From Oenanthe sinensis (lineage: Eukaryota > Streptophyta > Magnoliopsida > Apiales > Apiaceae), in contig JAPMAC010000231.1 of the NCBI GenBank assembly GCA_028671895.1, positions 7,404,001 to 7,468,000 on the forward strand: 64,000 bases of DNA, written 5' to 3'. The notes beneath the pieces are model-generated. The model was not told the origin of the DNA, did no database searches, and saw nothing but the letters and a program-made list of their open reading frames with translations. Of the stretch, positions 50,879 to 63,242 are shown in pieces. The first letter of the stretch is position 1. Each line of letters starts with the position of its first letter. The translations under genes were made by a program, and so were the position numbers.

Positions 50879-52937
50879 TTGATGTTTAAACGAGTCAACA
50901 ATGTTCCTACAATTGTTTACAAGTTTTTTCCATGTTCAAACGAGCCAAGAATGAAGCTACAAGATGTTTCAAAGTTCGAACGAGTAAAGAATGAAGTCTC
51001 AAATTGTTACGAACTGTTTTTATGTTTAAACGAGCCAATAATGCTCCTACAAGTGTTTACTAGTTGTTCCCATGTTCAAACGAGACAAGAATGAACCTAC
51101 AAGTTGTTTTCGAGTTCGAACGATTTAAGAATAAAGTCTCAAATTGTTATGAATTATTTTGATGTTTAAACGAGCCAATAATTCTCCTACAAGTGTTTAG
51201 AAGTTGTTTCCATGTTCAAACAAGTCTAGAATGAAGCTACAAGTTGTTTCTGAGTTCGAACGAGTCAAGAATGAAGCCTCAAATTGTTATGAATTGTTTT
51301 GATGTTTAAACGAGCCAACAATGTTCCTACAAGAGTTTACAAGTTGTTTCCCTGTTCAAACGAGTCAAGAATGAAGCTACAAGTTGTTTCCATATTAAAA
51401 CGAGTCAAGAATGAAATCTTAAATTGTTATGAATTGTTTTTATGTTTAAACGAGCCAATAATTCTCCTACAAGTGTTTACAAGTTGTTTTCATGTTCAAA
51501 CGAGTCAAGAATGAAGCTACAATTTATTTCCCAGTTCGAACGAGTCAAGAATGATGTCTCAAATTGTTATGAATTATTTTGATGTTTAAACGATCCAATA
51601 ATGCTCCAACAAGTGTAAACAAGTTGTTTCCATGTTCAAATGAGACAAGAATGAAGCTACTAGTTGTTTTCGAGTTCGAACGAGTCAAGAATGAAACCTC
51701 AAATAGTTACGAATGTTTTAATGTTTAAATGAGCCAATAATGCTCCTATAAGTGTTTACAAGTTGTTTCCATGTTCAAACGAGTCAAGAATGAAGATACA
51801 AGTTGTTTCCGAGTTCGAACGAGTCAAGAATGAAGCCTCAAATTGTTATGAATTATTTTGATGTTTAAAGGAGCCAATAATGCTCCTACAACTGTTTAGA
51901 AGTTGTTTCCATGTTCAAACGAGTCAAGAATGAAGCTACAAGTTGTTTCCAAGTTCAAACGAGTCAAGAATGAAGACTCAAATTGTTATGAATTGTTTTC
52001 ATGTTTAAACGAACTAATAATGTTCCTATAAAAGTTTAAAAGTTGTTTCCACGTTCAAACGAGTCAATAATATCGCTACAAGTTGTTTCCAAGTTCGAAC
52101 GAGTCAAGAATGAAGTCTCAAATTGTTAAAAATTGTTTTTATGTGTAAACGAGCCAATAATGCTCCTACAAATGTTTACAAGTTGTTTCCATGTTCAAAT
52201 GACACAAGAATGAAGCTACGAGTTGTTTTCTAGTTCGAACGACTCAAGAATGAAGTCTCAAATTGTTATGAATTATTTTGATGTTTAAACGAGCCAAAAA
52301 TGCTCCTACAAGTGTTTAAAAGTTGTTTCCATGTTCAAACGAGTCAAGAATGAAGCTACAAGTTGTTTCTGAGTTCGAACGAGTCAAGAATGAAGCCTCA
52401 AATTGTTATGAATTGTTTTGATGTATAAACGAGCCAACAATATTCCTACAAAAGTTTACAAGTAGTTTTCATGTTTAAACGAGTCAAGAATGAAGCTACA
52501 AGTTGTTTTCATGTTAGAACGAGTCAAGAATGAAGGCTTAAATTGTTATGAATTGTTTTTATATTTAAACGAGCCAATAATGCTCCTACAAGTATTTACA
52601 AGTTGTTTCCATGTTCAAACGAGTGAAGAATGAAGCTACAAGTTGTTTCCATGTTCGAACGAGTCAAAAATGAAGCCTCAAATTGGTATGAACTGTTTTC
52701 ATGTTTAAACGAGCCAATAATGCTCCTACAAGTGTTTATAAGTTGTTTCCATGTTCAAACGAGTCAAGAATGAAGCCTCAAATTAGTATGAATTGTTTTC
52801 ATGTTAAAATGAACCAAAAATGTTCCTAAAAGAGTTTAAAAGTTTTTTCCATGTTCAATCGAGTCAAGAATGAAGCTAAAAGTTGTTTTCGAGTTCGAAT
52901 GAGTCAAGAATGAAGCCTCAAATTGTTATGAATTGTT
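50879..52937. repeat. 16-mer HOR copy, 2059 bp
   Basis: Order is m1-m13, m15, m16; m17 is fused with a following m1 at 52938. m8 carries TTTAAAGGAGCC and CAACTGTTTAG near 51866-51896. It is the last copy with regular order before the scrambled region. Confidence 0.86.
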
Positions 52938-55900
52938 TTGTTGTTTAAACGAGCCAATAATGCCCCTACAAGTGTTTAGAAGTTGTTTCCATGTTCAAAC
53001 GAGCCAAGAATGAAGCTACAAGTTGTTTCAAAGTTCGAACGAGTAAAGAATGAAGTCTCAAATTGTTACGAATTGTTTTTATGTTTAAACGAGCCAATAA
53101 TGCTCCTACAAGAGTTTACAAGTTGTATCCATGTTCAAACGAGTAAAGAATGAAGCTAAAAGTTGTTTCCGTGTTAGAACGAGTCAAGAATGAAGTCTTA
53201 AATTATTATGAATTGTTTTGATGTTTAAACGAGCCAATAATGCTCCTACAAATGTTTACAAGTTGTTTCCATGTTCAAATGACAAAAGAATGAAGCTACG
53301 AGTTGTTTTCTAGTTCGAACGACTCAAGAATGAAGTCTCAAATTGTTATGAATTATTTTGATGTTTAAACGAGCCAAAAATGCTCCTACAGGTGTTTAGA
53401 AGTTGTTTCCATGTTCAAACAAGTCTAGAATGAAGCTACAAGTTGTTTCTGAGTTCGAACGAGTCAAGAATGAAGCCTTAAATTGTTATGAATTGTTTTG
53501 ATGTTTAAACGATCCAATAATGCTCCAACAAGTGTAAACAAGTTGTTTCCATGTTCAAATGAGACAAGAATGAAGCTACTAGTTATTTTCGAGTTCGAAC
53601 GAGTCAAGAATGAAACCTCAAATAGTTACGAATGTTTTAATGTTTAAATGAGCCAATAATGCTCCTATAAGTGTTTATAAGTTGTTTCCATGTTCAAACG
53701 AGTCAAGAATGAAGATACAAGTTGTTTCCGAGTTCGAACGAGTCAAGAATGAAGCCTCAAATTGTTATGAATTATTTTGATGTTTAAACGAGCCAATAAT
53801 GCTCCTACAAGTGTTTAGAAGTTGTTTCCATGTTCAAACGAGTCAAGAATGAAGCTACAAGTTGTTTCCAAGTTCAAACGAGTCAAGAATGAAGACTCAA
53901 ATTGTAATGAATTGTTTTCATGTTTAAACGAACTAATAATGTTCCTATAAAAGTTTAAAAGTTGTTTTCACGTTCAAACGAGCCAAGAATGAAGCTACAA
54001 GTTGTTTCAAAGTTCGAACGAGTAAAGAATGAAGTCTCAAATTGTTACGAATTGTTTTTATGTTTAAACGAGCCAATAATGCTCCTACAAGTGTTTACTA
54101 GTTGTTCCCATGTTCAAACGAGACAAGAATGAAGCTACAAGTTGTTTTCGAGTTCGAACGATTTAAGAATAAAGTCTCAAATTGTTATGAATTATTTTGA
54201 TGTTTAAACGAGCCAATAATTCTCCTACAAGTGTTTAGAAGTTGTTTCCATGTTCAAACAAGTCTAGAATGAAGCTACAAGTTGTTTCTGAGTTCGAACG
54301 AGTCAAGAATGAAGCCTCAAAATGTTATGAATTGTTATGATGTTTAAACGAGCCAACAATGTTCCTACAAGAGTTTACAAGTTGTTTCTCTGTTCAAACG
54401 AGTCAAGAATGAAGCTACAAGTTGTTTCCATATTAGAACGAGTCAAGAATGAAATCTTAAATTGTTATGAATTGTTTTTATATTTAAACGAGCCAATAAT
54501 TCTCCTACAAGTGTTTACAAGTAGTTTTCATGTTCAAACGAGTCAAGAATGAAGCTACAATTTATTTCCCAGTTCGAACGAGTCAAGAATGATGTCTCAA
54601 ATTGTTATGAATTATTTTGATGTTTAAACGATCCAATAATGCTCCAACAAGTGTAAAAAAGTTGTTTCCATGTTCAAATGAGACAAGAATGAAACTACTA
54701 GTTGTTTTCGAGTTCGAACGAGTCAAGAATGAAACCTCAAATAGTTATGAATTATTTTGATATTTAAACGAGCCAATAATGCTCATACAAGTGTTTAGAA
54801 GTTGTTTCCATGTTCAAACGAGTCAAGAATGAAGCTACAAGTTGTTTCCAAGTTCGAACGAGTCAAGAATGAAGACTCAAATTGTTATGAATTGTTTTCA
54901 TGTTTAAACGAGGCAATAATGCTCCTACAAGTGTTTAGAAGTTGTTTCCATGTTCGAACGAGTCAAGAATGAAGCTACAAGTTGTTTCCAAGTTCAAACG
55001 AGTCAAGAATGAAGACTCAAATTGTTATGAATTGTTTTCATGTTTGAACGAACTAATAATGTTCCTATAAAAGTTTAAAAGTTGTTTCCACGTTCAAACG
55101 AGTCAAGAATAAAGCTACAAGTTGTTTCCAAGTTCGAACGAGTCAAGAACGAAGTCTCAAATTGTTAAAAATTGTTTTTATGTGTAAACGAGCCAATAAT
55201 GCTCCTACAAATGTTTACAAGTTGTTTCCATGTTCAAATGACAAAAGAATGAAGCTACGAGTTGTTTTCTAGTTCGAACGACTCAAGAATGAAGTCTCAA
55301 ATTGTTATGAATTATTTTGATGTTTAAACGAGCCAAAAATGCTCCTACAAGTATTTAAAAGTTGTTTCCATGTTCAAACGAGTCAAGAATGAAGCTACAA
55401 GTTGTTTCTGAGTTCGAACGAGTCAAGAATGAAACCTCAAATTGTTATGAATTGTTTTGATGTATAAACGAGCCAACAATATTCCTACAAAAGTTTACAA
55501 GTAGTTTCCATGTTTAAACGAGTCAAGAATGAAGCTACAAGTTGTTTTCATGTTAGAACGGGTCAAGAATGAAGCCTCAAATTGTTATGAATTGTTTTGT
55601 TGTTTAAACGAGCCAATAATGCCCCTACAAGTGTTTAGAAGTTGTTTCCATGTTCAAACGAGTCAAGAATGAAGCTACAAGTTGTTTCTGAGTTCGAACG
55701 AGTCAAGAATGATGCCTCAAATTGTTATGAATTGTTTTGATGTTTAAACGAGCCAACAATGTTCCTACAAGAGTTTACAAGTTGTTTCCATGTTCAAACG
55801 AGTAAAGAATGAAGCTAAAAGTTGTTTCCGTGTTAGAACGAGTCAAGAACGAAGTCTTAAATTATTATGAATTGTTTTGATGTTTAAACGAGCCAATAAT

Positions 55901-58252
55901 TCTCCTACAAGTGTATACAAGTTGTTTCCATGTTCAAACGAGTCAAGAATGAAGCTACAAGTTGTTTTCGATTTCGAACGACTCAAGAATGAAGTCTTAA
56001 ATTATTATGAATTGTTTTTATGTTTAAACGAGCCAACAATGTTCCTACAAGAGTTTACAAGTTGTTTCCATGTTCAAACGAGTAAAGAATGAAGCTAAAA
56101 GTTGTTTCCGTGTTAGAACGAGTCAAGAATGAAGTCTTAAATTATTATGAATTGTTTTTATGTTTAAACGAGCCAATAATGCTCCTACAAGTGTTTACAA
56201 GTTGTTTCCATGTTCAAACGAGGCAAGAATGAAGCTACAACTTATTTTTGAGTTCGAACAACTCAAGAATGAAGTCTCAAATTGTTATGAATTGTTTTGT
56301 TCTTTAAACGAGCCAATAATGCCCCTACAAGTGTTTAGAAGTTGTTTCCATGTTCAAACGAGTCAAGAATGAAGCAACAAATTGTTTCTGAGTTCGAACG
56401 AGTCAAGAATGAAGCCTCAATTTGTTATGAATTGTTTTGATGTTTAAACGAGTCAATAATGTTCCTACAAGAGTTTACAAGTTTTTTCCATGTTCAAACG
56501 GGCCAAGAATGAAGCTACAAGTTGTTTAAAAGTTCGAACGAGTAAAGAATGAAGTCTCAAATTGTTACGAATTGTTTTTATGTTTAAACGAGCCAATAAT
56601 GCTCCTACAAGTGTTTACTAGTTGTTCCCATGTTCAAACGAGACAAGAATGAAGCTACAAGTTGTTTTCGAGTTCGAACAATTTAAGAATAAAGTCTCAA
56701 ATTGTTATGAATTATTTTGATGTTTAAACGAGCCAATAATTCTCCTACAAGTGTTTAGAAGTTGTTTCCGTGTTCAAACAAGTCTAGAATGAAGCTACAA
56801 GTTGTTTCTGAGTTCGAACGAGTCAACAATGAAGCCTCAAATTGTTATGAATTGTTTTGATGTTAAAACGAGCCAACAATGTTCCTACAAGAGTTTACAA
56901 GTTGTTTCCCTGTTCAAACGAGTCAAGAATGAAGCTACAAGTTCTTTCCATATTAGAACGAGTCAAGAATGAAGTCTTAAATTGTTATGAATTGTTTTTA
57001 TATTTAAACGAGCAATTAATTCTCCTACAAGTGTTTACAAATTGTTTCCATGTTCAAACGAGTCAAGAATGAAGCTACAAGTTATTTCCCTGTTCGAACG
57101 AGTCAAGAATGAAGGCTTAAATTGTTATGAATTGTTTTTATGTTTAAACGAGCCAATAATGCTCCTACAAGTATTTACAAGTTGTTTCCATGTTCAAACG
57201 AGTGAAGAATGAAACTACAAGTTGTTTCCGTGTTCGACGAGTCAAGAATGAAGCCTCAAATTGGTATGAATTGTTTTCATGTTTAAACGAGCCAATAATG
57301 CTCCTACAAGTGTTTATAAGTTGTTTCCATGTTCAAACGAGTCAAGAATGAAGCCTCAAATTAGTATGAATTGTTTTCATGTTAAAATGAACCAAAAATG
57401 TTCCAACAAGAGTTTACAAGTTTTTTCCATGTTCACACGAGTCAAGAATGAAGCTAAAAGTTTTTTTCGAGTTCGAACGAGTCAAGAATGAAGCCTCAAA
57501 TTGTTATGAATTGTTTTGTTGTTTAAACGAGCCAATAATGCCCCTACAAGTGTTTAGAAGTTGTTTCCATGTTCAAACGAGTCAAGAATGAAGCTACAAG
57601 TTGTTTCTGAGTTCGAACGAGTCAAGAATGATGCCTCAAATTGTTATGAATTGTTTTGATGTTTAAACGAGCCAACAATGTTCCTACAAGAGTTTACAAG
57701 TTGTTTCCATGTTCAAACGAGTAAAGAATGAAGCTAAAAGTTGTTTCCGTGTTAGAACGAGTCAAGAATGAAGTCTTAAATTATTATGAATTGTTTTGAT
57801 GTTTAAACGAGCCAATAATGCTCCTACAAGTGTTTACAAGTTGTTTCCATGTTCAAACGAGTCAAGAATGAAGCTACAAGTTGTTTTCGATTTCGAACGA
57901 CTCAAGAATGAAGTCTCAAATTGTTATGAATTGTTTTGTTGTTTAAACGAGCCAATAATGCCCCTACAAGTGTTTAGAAGTTGTTTCCATGTTCAAACGA
58001 GTCAAGAATGAAGCTACAAGTTGTTTCTGAGTTCGAACGAGTCAAGAATGATGCCTCAAATTGTTATGAATTGTTTTGATGTTTAAACGAGCCAACAATG
58101 TTCCTACAAGAGTTTACAAGTTGTTTCCATGTTCAAACGAGTAAAGAATAAAGCTAAAAGTTGTTTCCGTGTTAGAACGAGTCAAGAATGAAATCTTAAA
58201 TTATTATGAATTGTTTTTATGTTTAAACGAGCCGATAATCCTCCTACAAGTG
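52938..58252. repeat. Scrambled, divergent satellite region
   Basis: The region begins with an m17/m1 hybrid near 52938-53040, then monomer types follow in irregular order: m2-like, m4-like, m10, m11/m3, m6, m7, m8, m9/m1, m2-m6, repeated m8 types, m9-m12, m17 and new variants. Short runs such as m1-m6 (53990-54740) remain in order. Monomers near 55740-58250 form a related group marked by TTCCGTGTTAGAACG, AAATTATTATG and GAGTAAAGAATGAAGCTAAAAG, repeated several times. It resembles the eroded edge of an array. No gene was found in it. Confidence 0.85.
58248..58252. repeat. Left target-site duplication, AAGTG
   Basis: These five bases precede the LTR and belong to the satellite motif CCTACAAGTGTTTAC. 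The expected uninterrupted site is seen in many monomers. Confidence 0.6.
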
Positions 58253-58438
58253 TGTAATATCCGTATTATTTATTTAATTAATATTTTTATTAATTACAAT
58301 TAGATTAGAATTAGTGAGATTAGTTAATAATATTTATTTTAATAATATTTGACTTATAATAGAATTTGTTTTTAATAAAATTTGATTTAGAATAGAATTA
58401 ATAATTTGATTAGAAATAAGATTATTTGTATTTACGAG

Positions 58439-58455
58439 TCTATATATATACATGT
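58439..58455 (+). promoter_or_regulatory. Possible LTR TATA box
   Basis: TCTATATATATACATG lies about 190 bp inside the left end of the LTR, a plausible place for the U3 promoter TATA element, with transcription starting some 30 bases downstream (near 58475). The assignment rests on base composition and position only. The region is AT-rich, so a chance match is possible. Confidence 0.35.
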
Positions 58456-59002
58456 ACAACCGGGGTCTTGTTTTATTAAAATCCTAAAAGACAATTTATT
58501 TGTGGAGGAGAGCCGCAACGAAAGGAGAGAAGAAAACAAGAGTCATACAAAAGATTTTCAAGACTTACGAATAGAGATAATACTCGGTAATTATTTGACC
58601 TGTTTCATTCACGTGAATTACAAGTACATATAAGATTATTATTAGTGTTATAAGCTTAATGAATTATGTATACTAGTATGCACATTGCGAGTTGTTTTAT
58701 CTAGTTTGATTACTGATGATAGTTGGCCTACATTTTATAATAAATCATTATAGTTTATGTGATATGTCTTCGGCCATGTTGTCCCTGTACATGAGTTTTG
58801 TTATACATATTTGTTAGATTGCAGTTTAGGCATAAGTGTTAACATATTCATTTGATTAATTTAGTAATTCACTTGTGTAATTTAATAATATTATAGCTAT
58901 ATTAATCGGAAGTGATGAGTCACTGAATCATACTAGCAGTGAATAAATAAATGATATATAGTTAATCAGTGTGTGCAACGCATAAGAGTATTAATTAATG
59001 AA

Positions 59003-59003
<1 letters not shown>

Positions 59004-59036
<33 letters not shown>
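59004..59036. repeat. (TA)n microsatellite inside the LTR
   Basis: About 33 bases of uninterrupted TA dinucleotide. It lies roughly 750 bp from the left LTR end and has no visible relation to the satellite. Such a run is expected to vary in length between individuals. Confidence 0.93.
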
Positions 59037-59039
<3 letters not shown>

Positions 59040-60144
59040 TAATTGAGTATTAATTATAAATTATATTTTGTACTTCGATCGGGAGACGGGAGTTTAGCGG
59101 GTCATTTGCAGATATTGTTAGTGTTTGTGTTCTTTATATTCGAGGTACGGATTTTGTCCCCTTTCTATTCAGTGCTACTCTTTTTAGGATTATTTATATT
59201 TGGTTCGTTCCGTTAATAAATCTGATCCTTTCGTTATTACTCGATTTAACTGTTTTGATTCTCCAAAAATTATTTTAAAATTTGTTTCGAAATATTTAAA
59301 CATCTGTTTCTGCGATTTTTCAAAAATTATATATGTTAAATATCTGCAAAGAATATTTGAAATATTTATTCAGGTGATTTTAAAATTGTGGAAATTATTT
59401 TATTTGAACCCTTAGAGTGATATAGGGTATACCGATTTAACCAGCTGTAGGGGTACTACAACCATGTCATTGCGGCACCAGTGACATGACACTTCTGTGG
59501 CAGTGTGATTAGTCACGGCGTATCCTTCTGTTAGCTCAGGTGGTGAGCTTTGGCCATTTTGATATTTGTTTGAGGATACGTGGGTGCACCCAGAATCTGA
59601 TTTGATTTGTGATTTGATATTTGGCGGTGACGTTGTATATGCCGTACACGTTGTCCGGTTTGTTGCACGGATTAGGTACCCTATGATGTGTGTATCTGTT
59701 ATCTGTTTTGTATCGGTATGAAATATCCTAACCCCTCTTTGCTTCAGCCTTATTTTAAAAAGTAATGTTTATTTATAACTGTCAAACTATATATCTTCTT
59801 TGTGTTTTATAAAATGTATTCCAATCCGTACTGGGCATTTGGCTCATGCCGTATTCTTTCTTCTGGCAGGTACTTGGGGGGATCTTGGGCTGTGTGATGG
59901 AGAGCTCCCGTATTTACATTTATTAGGACATTTGAACTTCTCGGATTATTTTAGTTATTTTTATTATTAGAGATTTTGGATTTATTCGCATTTATTATTT
60001 TGAATTACTTTGGAGGTTTTGATATTAGTTTGGAGACATGTTGTACCTGTCTAATTATTAAGTTTGGTGGATTTTAGTACACTGTATATAGGTTTGAGGT
60101 TTGTTAAGTAACCCCTCATCTCGTTTTGGGAAGGGGGTGTTACA

Positions 60145-60149
60145 AAGTA
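60145..60149. repeat. Right target-site duplication, AAGTA
   Basis: These five bases follow the LTR and match the left copy at 4 of 5 positions; the final G is A. A later G-to-A change would explain it. Recombination between two elements would also give mismatched flanks. Confidence 0.55.
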
Positions 60150-60392
60150 TTTACAAGTTATTTCCATGTTCAAACGAGGCAAGAATGAAGCTACTAGTTA
60201 TTTTTGAGTTCGAACGACTCAAGAATGAAGTCTCAAATTGTTATGAATTGTTTTGTTCTTTAAACGAGCCAATAATTCCCCTACAAGTGTTTAGAAGTGG
60301 TTTCCATGTTCAAACGAGTCAAGAATGAAGCTACAAGTTGTTTCTGAGTTCGAACGAGTCAAGAATGAAGCCTCAAATTGTTATGAATTGTT

Positions 60393-61601
60393 TTGATGTT
60401 TAAACGAGTCAACAATGTTCCTACAAGAGTTTACAAGTTTTTTCCATGTTCAAACGGGCCATGAATGAAGCTACAAGTTGTTTCAAAGTTCGAACGAGTA
60501 AAGAATGAAGTCTCAAATTGTTACGAATTGTTTTTATGTTTAAACGAGCCAATAATGCTCCTACAAGTGTTTACTAGTTATTCCCATGTTCAAACGAGAC
60601 AAGAATGAAGCTACAAGTTGTTTTCGAGTTCGAACGATTTAAGAATAAAGTCTCAAATTATTATGAATTATTTTGATGTTTAAACGAGCCAATAATTCTC
60701 CTACAAGTGTTTAGAAGTTGTTTCCATGTTCAAACAAGTCTAAAATGAAGCTACAAGTTGTTTCTGAGTTCGAACGAGTCAACAATGAAGCCTCAAATTG
60801 TTATAAATTGTTTTGATGTTTAAACGAGCCAACAATGTTCCTACAAGTTGTTTCCCTGTTCAAACGAGTCAAGAATGAAGCTACAAGTTCTTTCCATATT
60901 AGAACGAGTCAAAAATGAAGTCTTAAATTGTTATGAATTGTTTTTATATTTAAACGAGCCAATAATTCTCCTACAAGTGTTTACAAGTTGTTTCCATGTT
61001 CAAACGAGTCAAGAATGAAGCTACAAGTTATTTCCCAGTTCGAAGAGTCAAGAATGAAGGCTTAAATTGTTATGAATTGTTTTTATGTTTAAACGAGCCA
61101 ATAATGCTCCTACAAGTATTTACAAGTTGTTTCCATGTTCAAACGAGTGAAGAATGAAGCTACAAGTTGTTTCCATGTTCGAACGAGTCAAGAATGAAGC
61201 CTCAAATTGGTATGAATTGTTTTCATGTTTAAACGAGCCAATAATGCTCCTACAAGTGTTTATAAGTTGTTTCCATGTTCAAACGAGTCAAGAATGAAGC
61301 CTCAAATTAGTATGAATTGTTTTCATGTTAAAATGAACCAAAAATGTTCCTACAAGAGTTTACAAGTTTTTTCCATGTTCAAACGAGTCAAGAATGAAGC
61401 TAAAAGTTGTTTTCGAGTTCGAACGAGTCAAGAATGAAGCCTCAAACTGTTATGAATTGTTTTGTTGTTTAAACGAGCCAATAATGCCCCTACAAGTGTT
61501 TAGAAGTTGTTTCCATGTTCAAACGAGTCAAGAATGAATCTACAAGTTGTTTCTGAGTTCGAACGAGTCAAGAATGAAGCCTCAAATTGTTATGAATTGT
61601 T
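60393..61601. repeat. 9-mer HOR copy after the LTR, 1209 bp
   Basis: Order is m1-m5, m13, m15-m17. m6-m12 and m14 are absent; the m5-m13 link is TTTCCCAGTTCGAAG followed by GGCTTAAATTG near 61030-61065. The length is 9 x 140 - 40 (fused m15) - 10 (m4, CCTACAAGTTG near 60841) - 1. m1 carries CGGGCCATGAATG, shared with the copies at 61602 and 63243. Confidence 0.85.
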
Positions 61602-63242
61602 TTGATGTTTAAACGAGTCAACAATGTTCCTACAAGAGCTTACAAGTTTTTTCCATGTTCAAACGGGCCATGAATGAAGCTACAAGTTGTTTCAAAGTTC
61701 GAACGAGTAAAGAATGAAGTCTCAAATTGTTACGAATTGTTTTTATGTATAACGAGCCAATAATGCTCCTACAAGTGTTTACTAGTTGTTCCCATGTTCA
61801 AACGAGACAAGAATGAAGCTACAAGTTGTTTTCGAGTTCGAACGATTTAAGAATAAAGTCTCAAATTGTTATGAATTATTTTGATGTTTAAACGAGCCAA
61901 TAATTCTCCTACAAGTGTTTAGAATAGAAGTTGTTTCCATGTCAAACAAGTCTAGAATGAAGCTACAAGTTGTTTCTGAGTTGGAACGAGTCAAGAAAGA
62001 AGCCTCAAATTGTTATGAATTGTTTTGATGTTTAAACGAGCCAACAATGTTCCTACAAGAGTTTACAAGTTGTTTCCCTGTTCAAACGAGTCAAGAATGA
62101 AGCTACATGTTGTTTCCATATTAGAACGAGTCAAGAATGAAGTCTTAAATTGTTATGAATTGTTTTTATGTTTAAACGAGCCAATAATTCTCCTACAAGT
62201 GTTTACAAGTTGTTTCCATGTTCAAACGAGTCAAGAATGAAGCGACAAGTTATTTCCCAGTTCGAAGAGTCAAGAATGAAGGCTTAAATTGTTATGAATT
62301 GTTTTTATGTTTAAACGAGCCAATAATGTCCTACAAGTATTTACATGTTGTTTCCATGTTCAAACGAGTGAAGAATGAAGCTACAAGTTGTTTCCATGTT
62401 CGAACGAGTCAAGACTGAAGCCTCAAATTGGTATGAATTGTTTTCATGTTTAAACGAGCCAATAATGCACCTACAAGTGTTTATAAGTTGTTTCCATGTT
62501 CAAACGAGTCAAGAATGAAGCCTCAAATTAGTATGAATTGTTTTCATGTTAAAATGAACCAAAAATGTTCCTACAAGAGTTTACAAGTTTTTTCCATGTT
62601 CAAACGAGTCAAGAATGAAGCTAAAAGTTGTTTTCGAGTTCGAACGAGTCAAGAATGAAGCCTCAAATTGTTACGAATAGTTTTGTTGTTTAAACGAGCA
62701 AATAATGCCCCTACAAGTGTTTAGAAGTTGTTTCCCTTTTCAAACGAGTCAAGAATGAAGCTACAAGTTGTTTCTGAGTTCGAACGAGTCAAGAATTTTG
62801 CCTCAAATTTTTATGAATTGTTTTGATGTTTAAACGAGCCAACAATGTTCCTACAAGAGTTTACAAGTTGTTTCCATGTTCAAACGAGTAAATAATAAAG
62901 CTAAAAGTTGTTTCCGTGTTGGAACGAGTCAAGAATGAAGTCTTAAATTATTATGAATTGTTTTTATGTTTAAACGAGCCAATAATACTCCTACAAGTGT
63001 TTACAAGTTGTTTCCATGTTCAAACGAGGCAAGAATGAAGCTACAAGTTATTTTTGAGTTCGAACAACTCAAGAATGAAGTCTCAAATTGTTATGAATTG
63101 TTTTGTTCTTTAAACGAGCCAATAATTCCCCTACAAGTGTTTAGAAGTTGTTTCCATGTTCAAACGAGTCAAGAATGAATCTACAAGTTGTTTCTGAGTT
63201 CGAACGAGTCAAGAATGAAGCCTCAAATTGTTATGAATTATT
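61602..63242. repeat. 12-monomer HOR copy, 1641 bp
   Basis: It starts as the same 9-mer (m1-m5, m13, m15-m17), then has three further monomers of the TTCCGTGTTGGAACG and CGAGGCAAG group before the next m1 at 63243. m3 carries a 5-base insertion (TTTAGAATAGAAG near 61918) that recurs in the next copy near 63555 but not at 60713. Small losses occur near 61748, 61942, 62265 and 62329. Confidence 0.83.

Larger units (their letters stand above)
1..58252. repeat. 140-bp satellite array, main block
   Basis: The whole interval is a direct tandem array of a ~140-bp monomer, with no inversion seen. Each monomer holds three related modules: C (49 bp, AATTGTTTTGATGTTTAAAC at its start), A (40 bp, around GTTCAAACGAG) and B (51 bp, around GTTCGAACGAG). 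Variant positions are shared at multi-monomer distances, giving higher-order repeats of 10 to 30 monomers. No gene, tRNA, rRNA or telomere repeat was seen in it. Open frames of about 71 codons recur with the repeat and are not credible genes. The array is typical of plant heterochromatin, but the chromosomal position is inferred, not shown. I do not recognise a named satellite family. Confidence 0.97.
58253..60144 (+). mobile_element. Probable solo LTR of a plant LTR retrotransposon, about 1.9 kb
   Basis: A single non-satellite segment of 1892 bp interrupts one monomer. It begins TGTAATATCC and ends GGGGGTGTTACA, giving the TG...CA ends of an LTR and a 6-of-7 terminal inverted match (TGTAATA against TGTAACA). 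Satellite on both sides is directly joined, with imperfect 5-bp flanking repeats AAGTG and AAGTA. A TATA-like run lies near the left end. No open frame has credible retroviral gag or pol features; open frames of 71-75 codons at 58406 and 59200 look like chance. With one LTR and no internal region, a solo LTR left by recombination is the best reading. Ends of this kind are common in plant Ty3/gypsy elements, but the lineage is not established. A non-autonomous LTR-like element is an alternative. Confidence 0.75.

Noticed and set aside
1..58252. CRISPR array, because of regular short repeats
   Set aside because: The spacing is regular but the sequence between cores is itself repeated, not unique spacers. 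There are no cas genes, and the LTR and satellite point to a eukaryotic genome.
58406..58633. 75-codon open frame inside the LTR
   Set aside because: Short, low-complexity AT-rich translation in an LTR, with no recognisable domain. The 71-codon frame at 59200-59415 was rejected for the same reason.
58253..60144. Full-length autonomous retrotransposon
   Set aside because: There is no second LTR, primer-binding site followed by gag-pol, or purine tract with an internal region. At 1.9 kb with satellite directly on both sides, it fits one LTR only.
60101..60328. Open frame crossing the LTR end into the satellite, as a possible chimeric gene
   Set aside because: It joins the last ~45 bases of the LTR to satellite frames by chance. 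There is no conserved domain and no support beyond the absence of stops.
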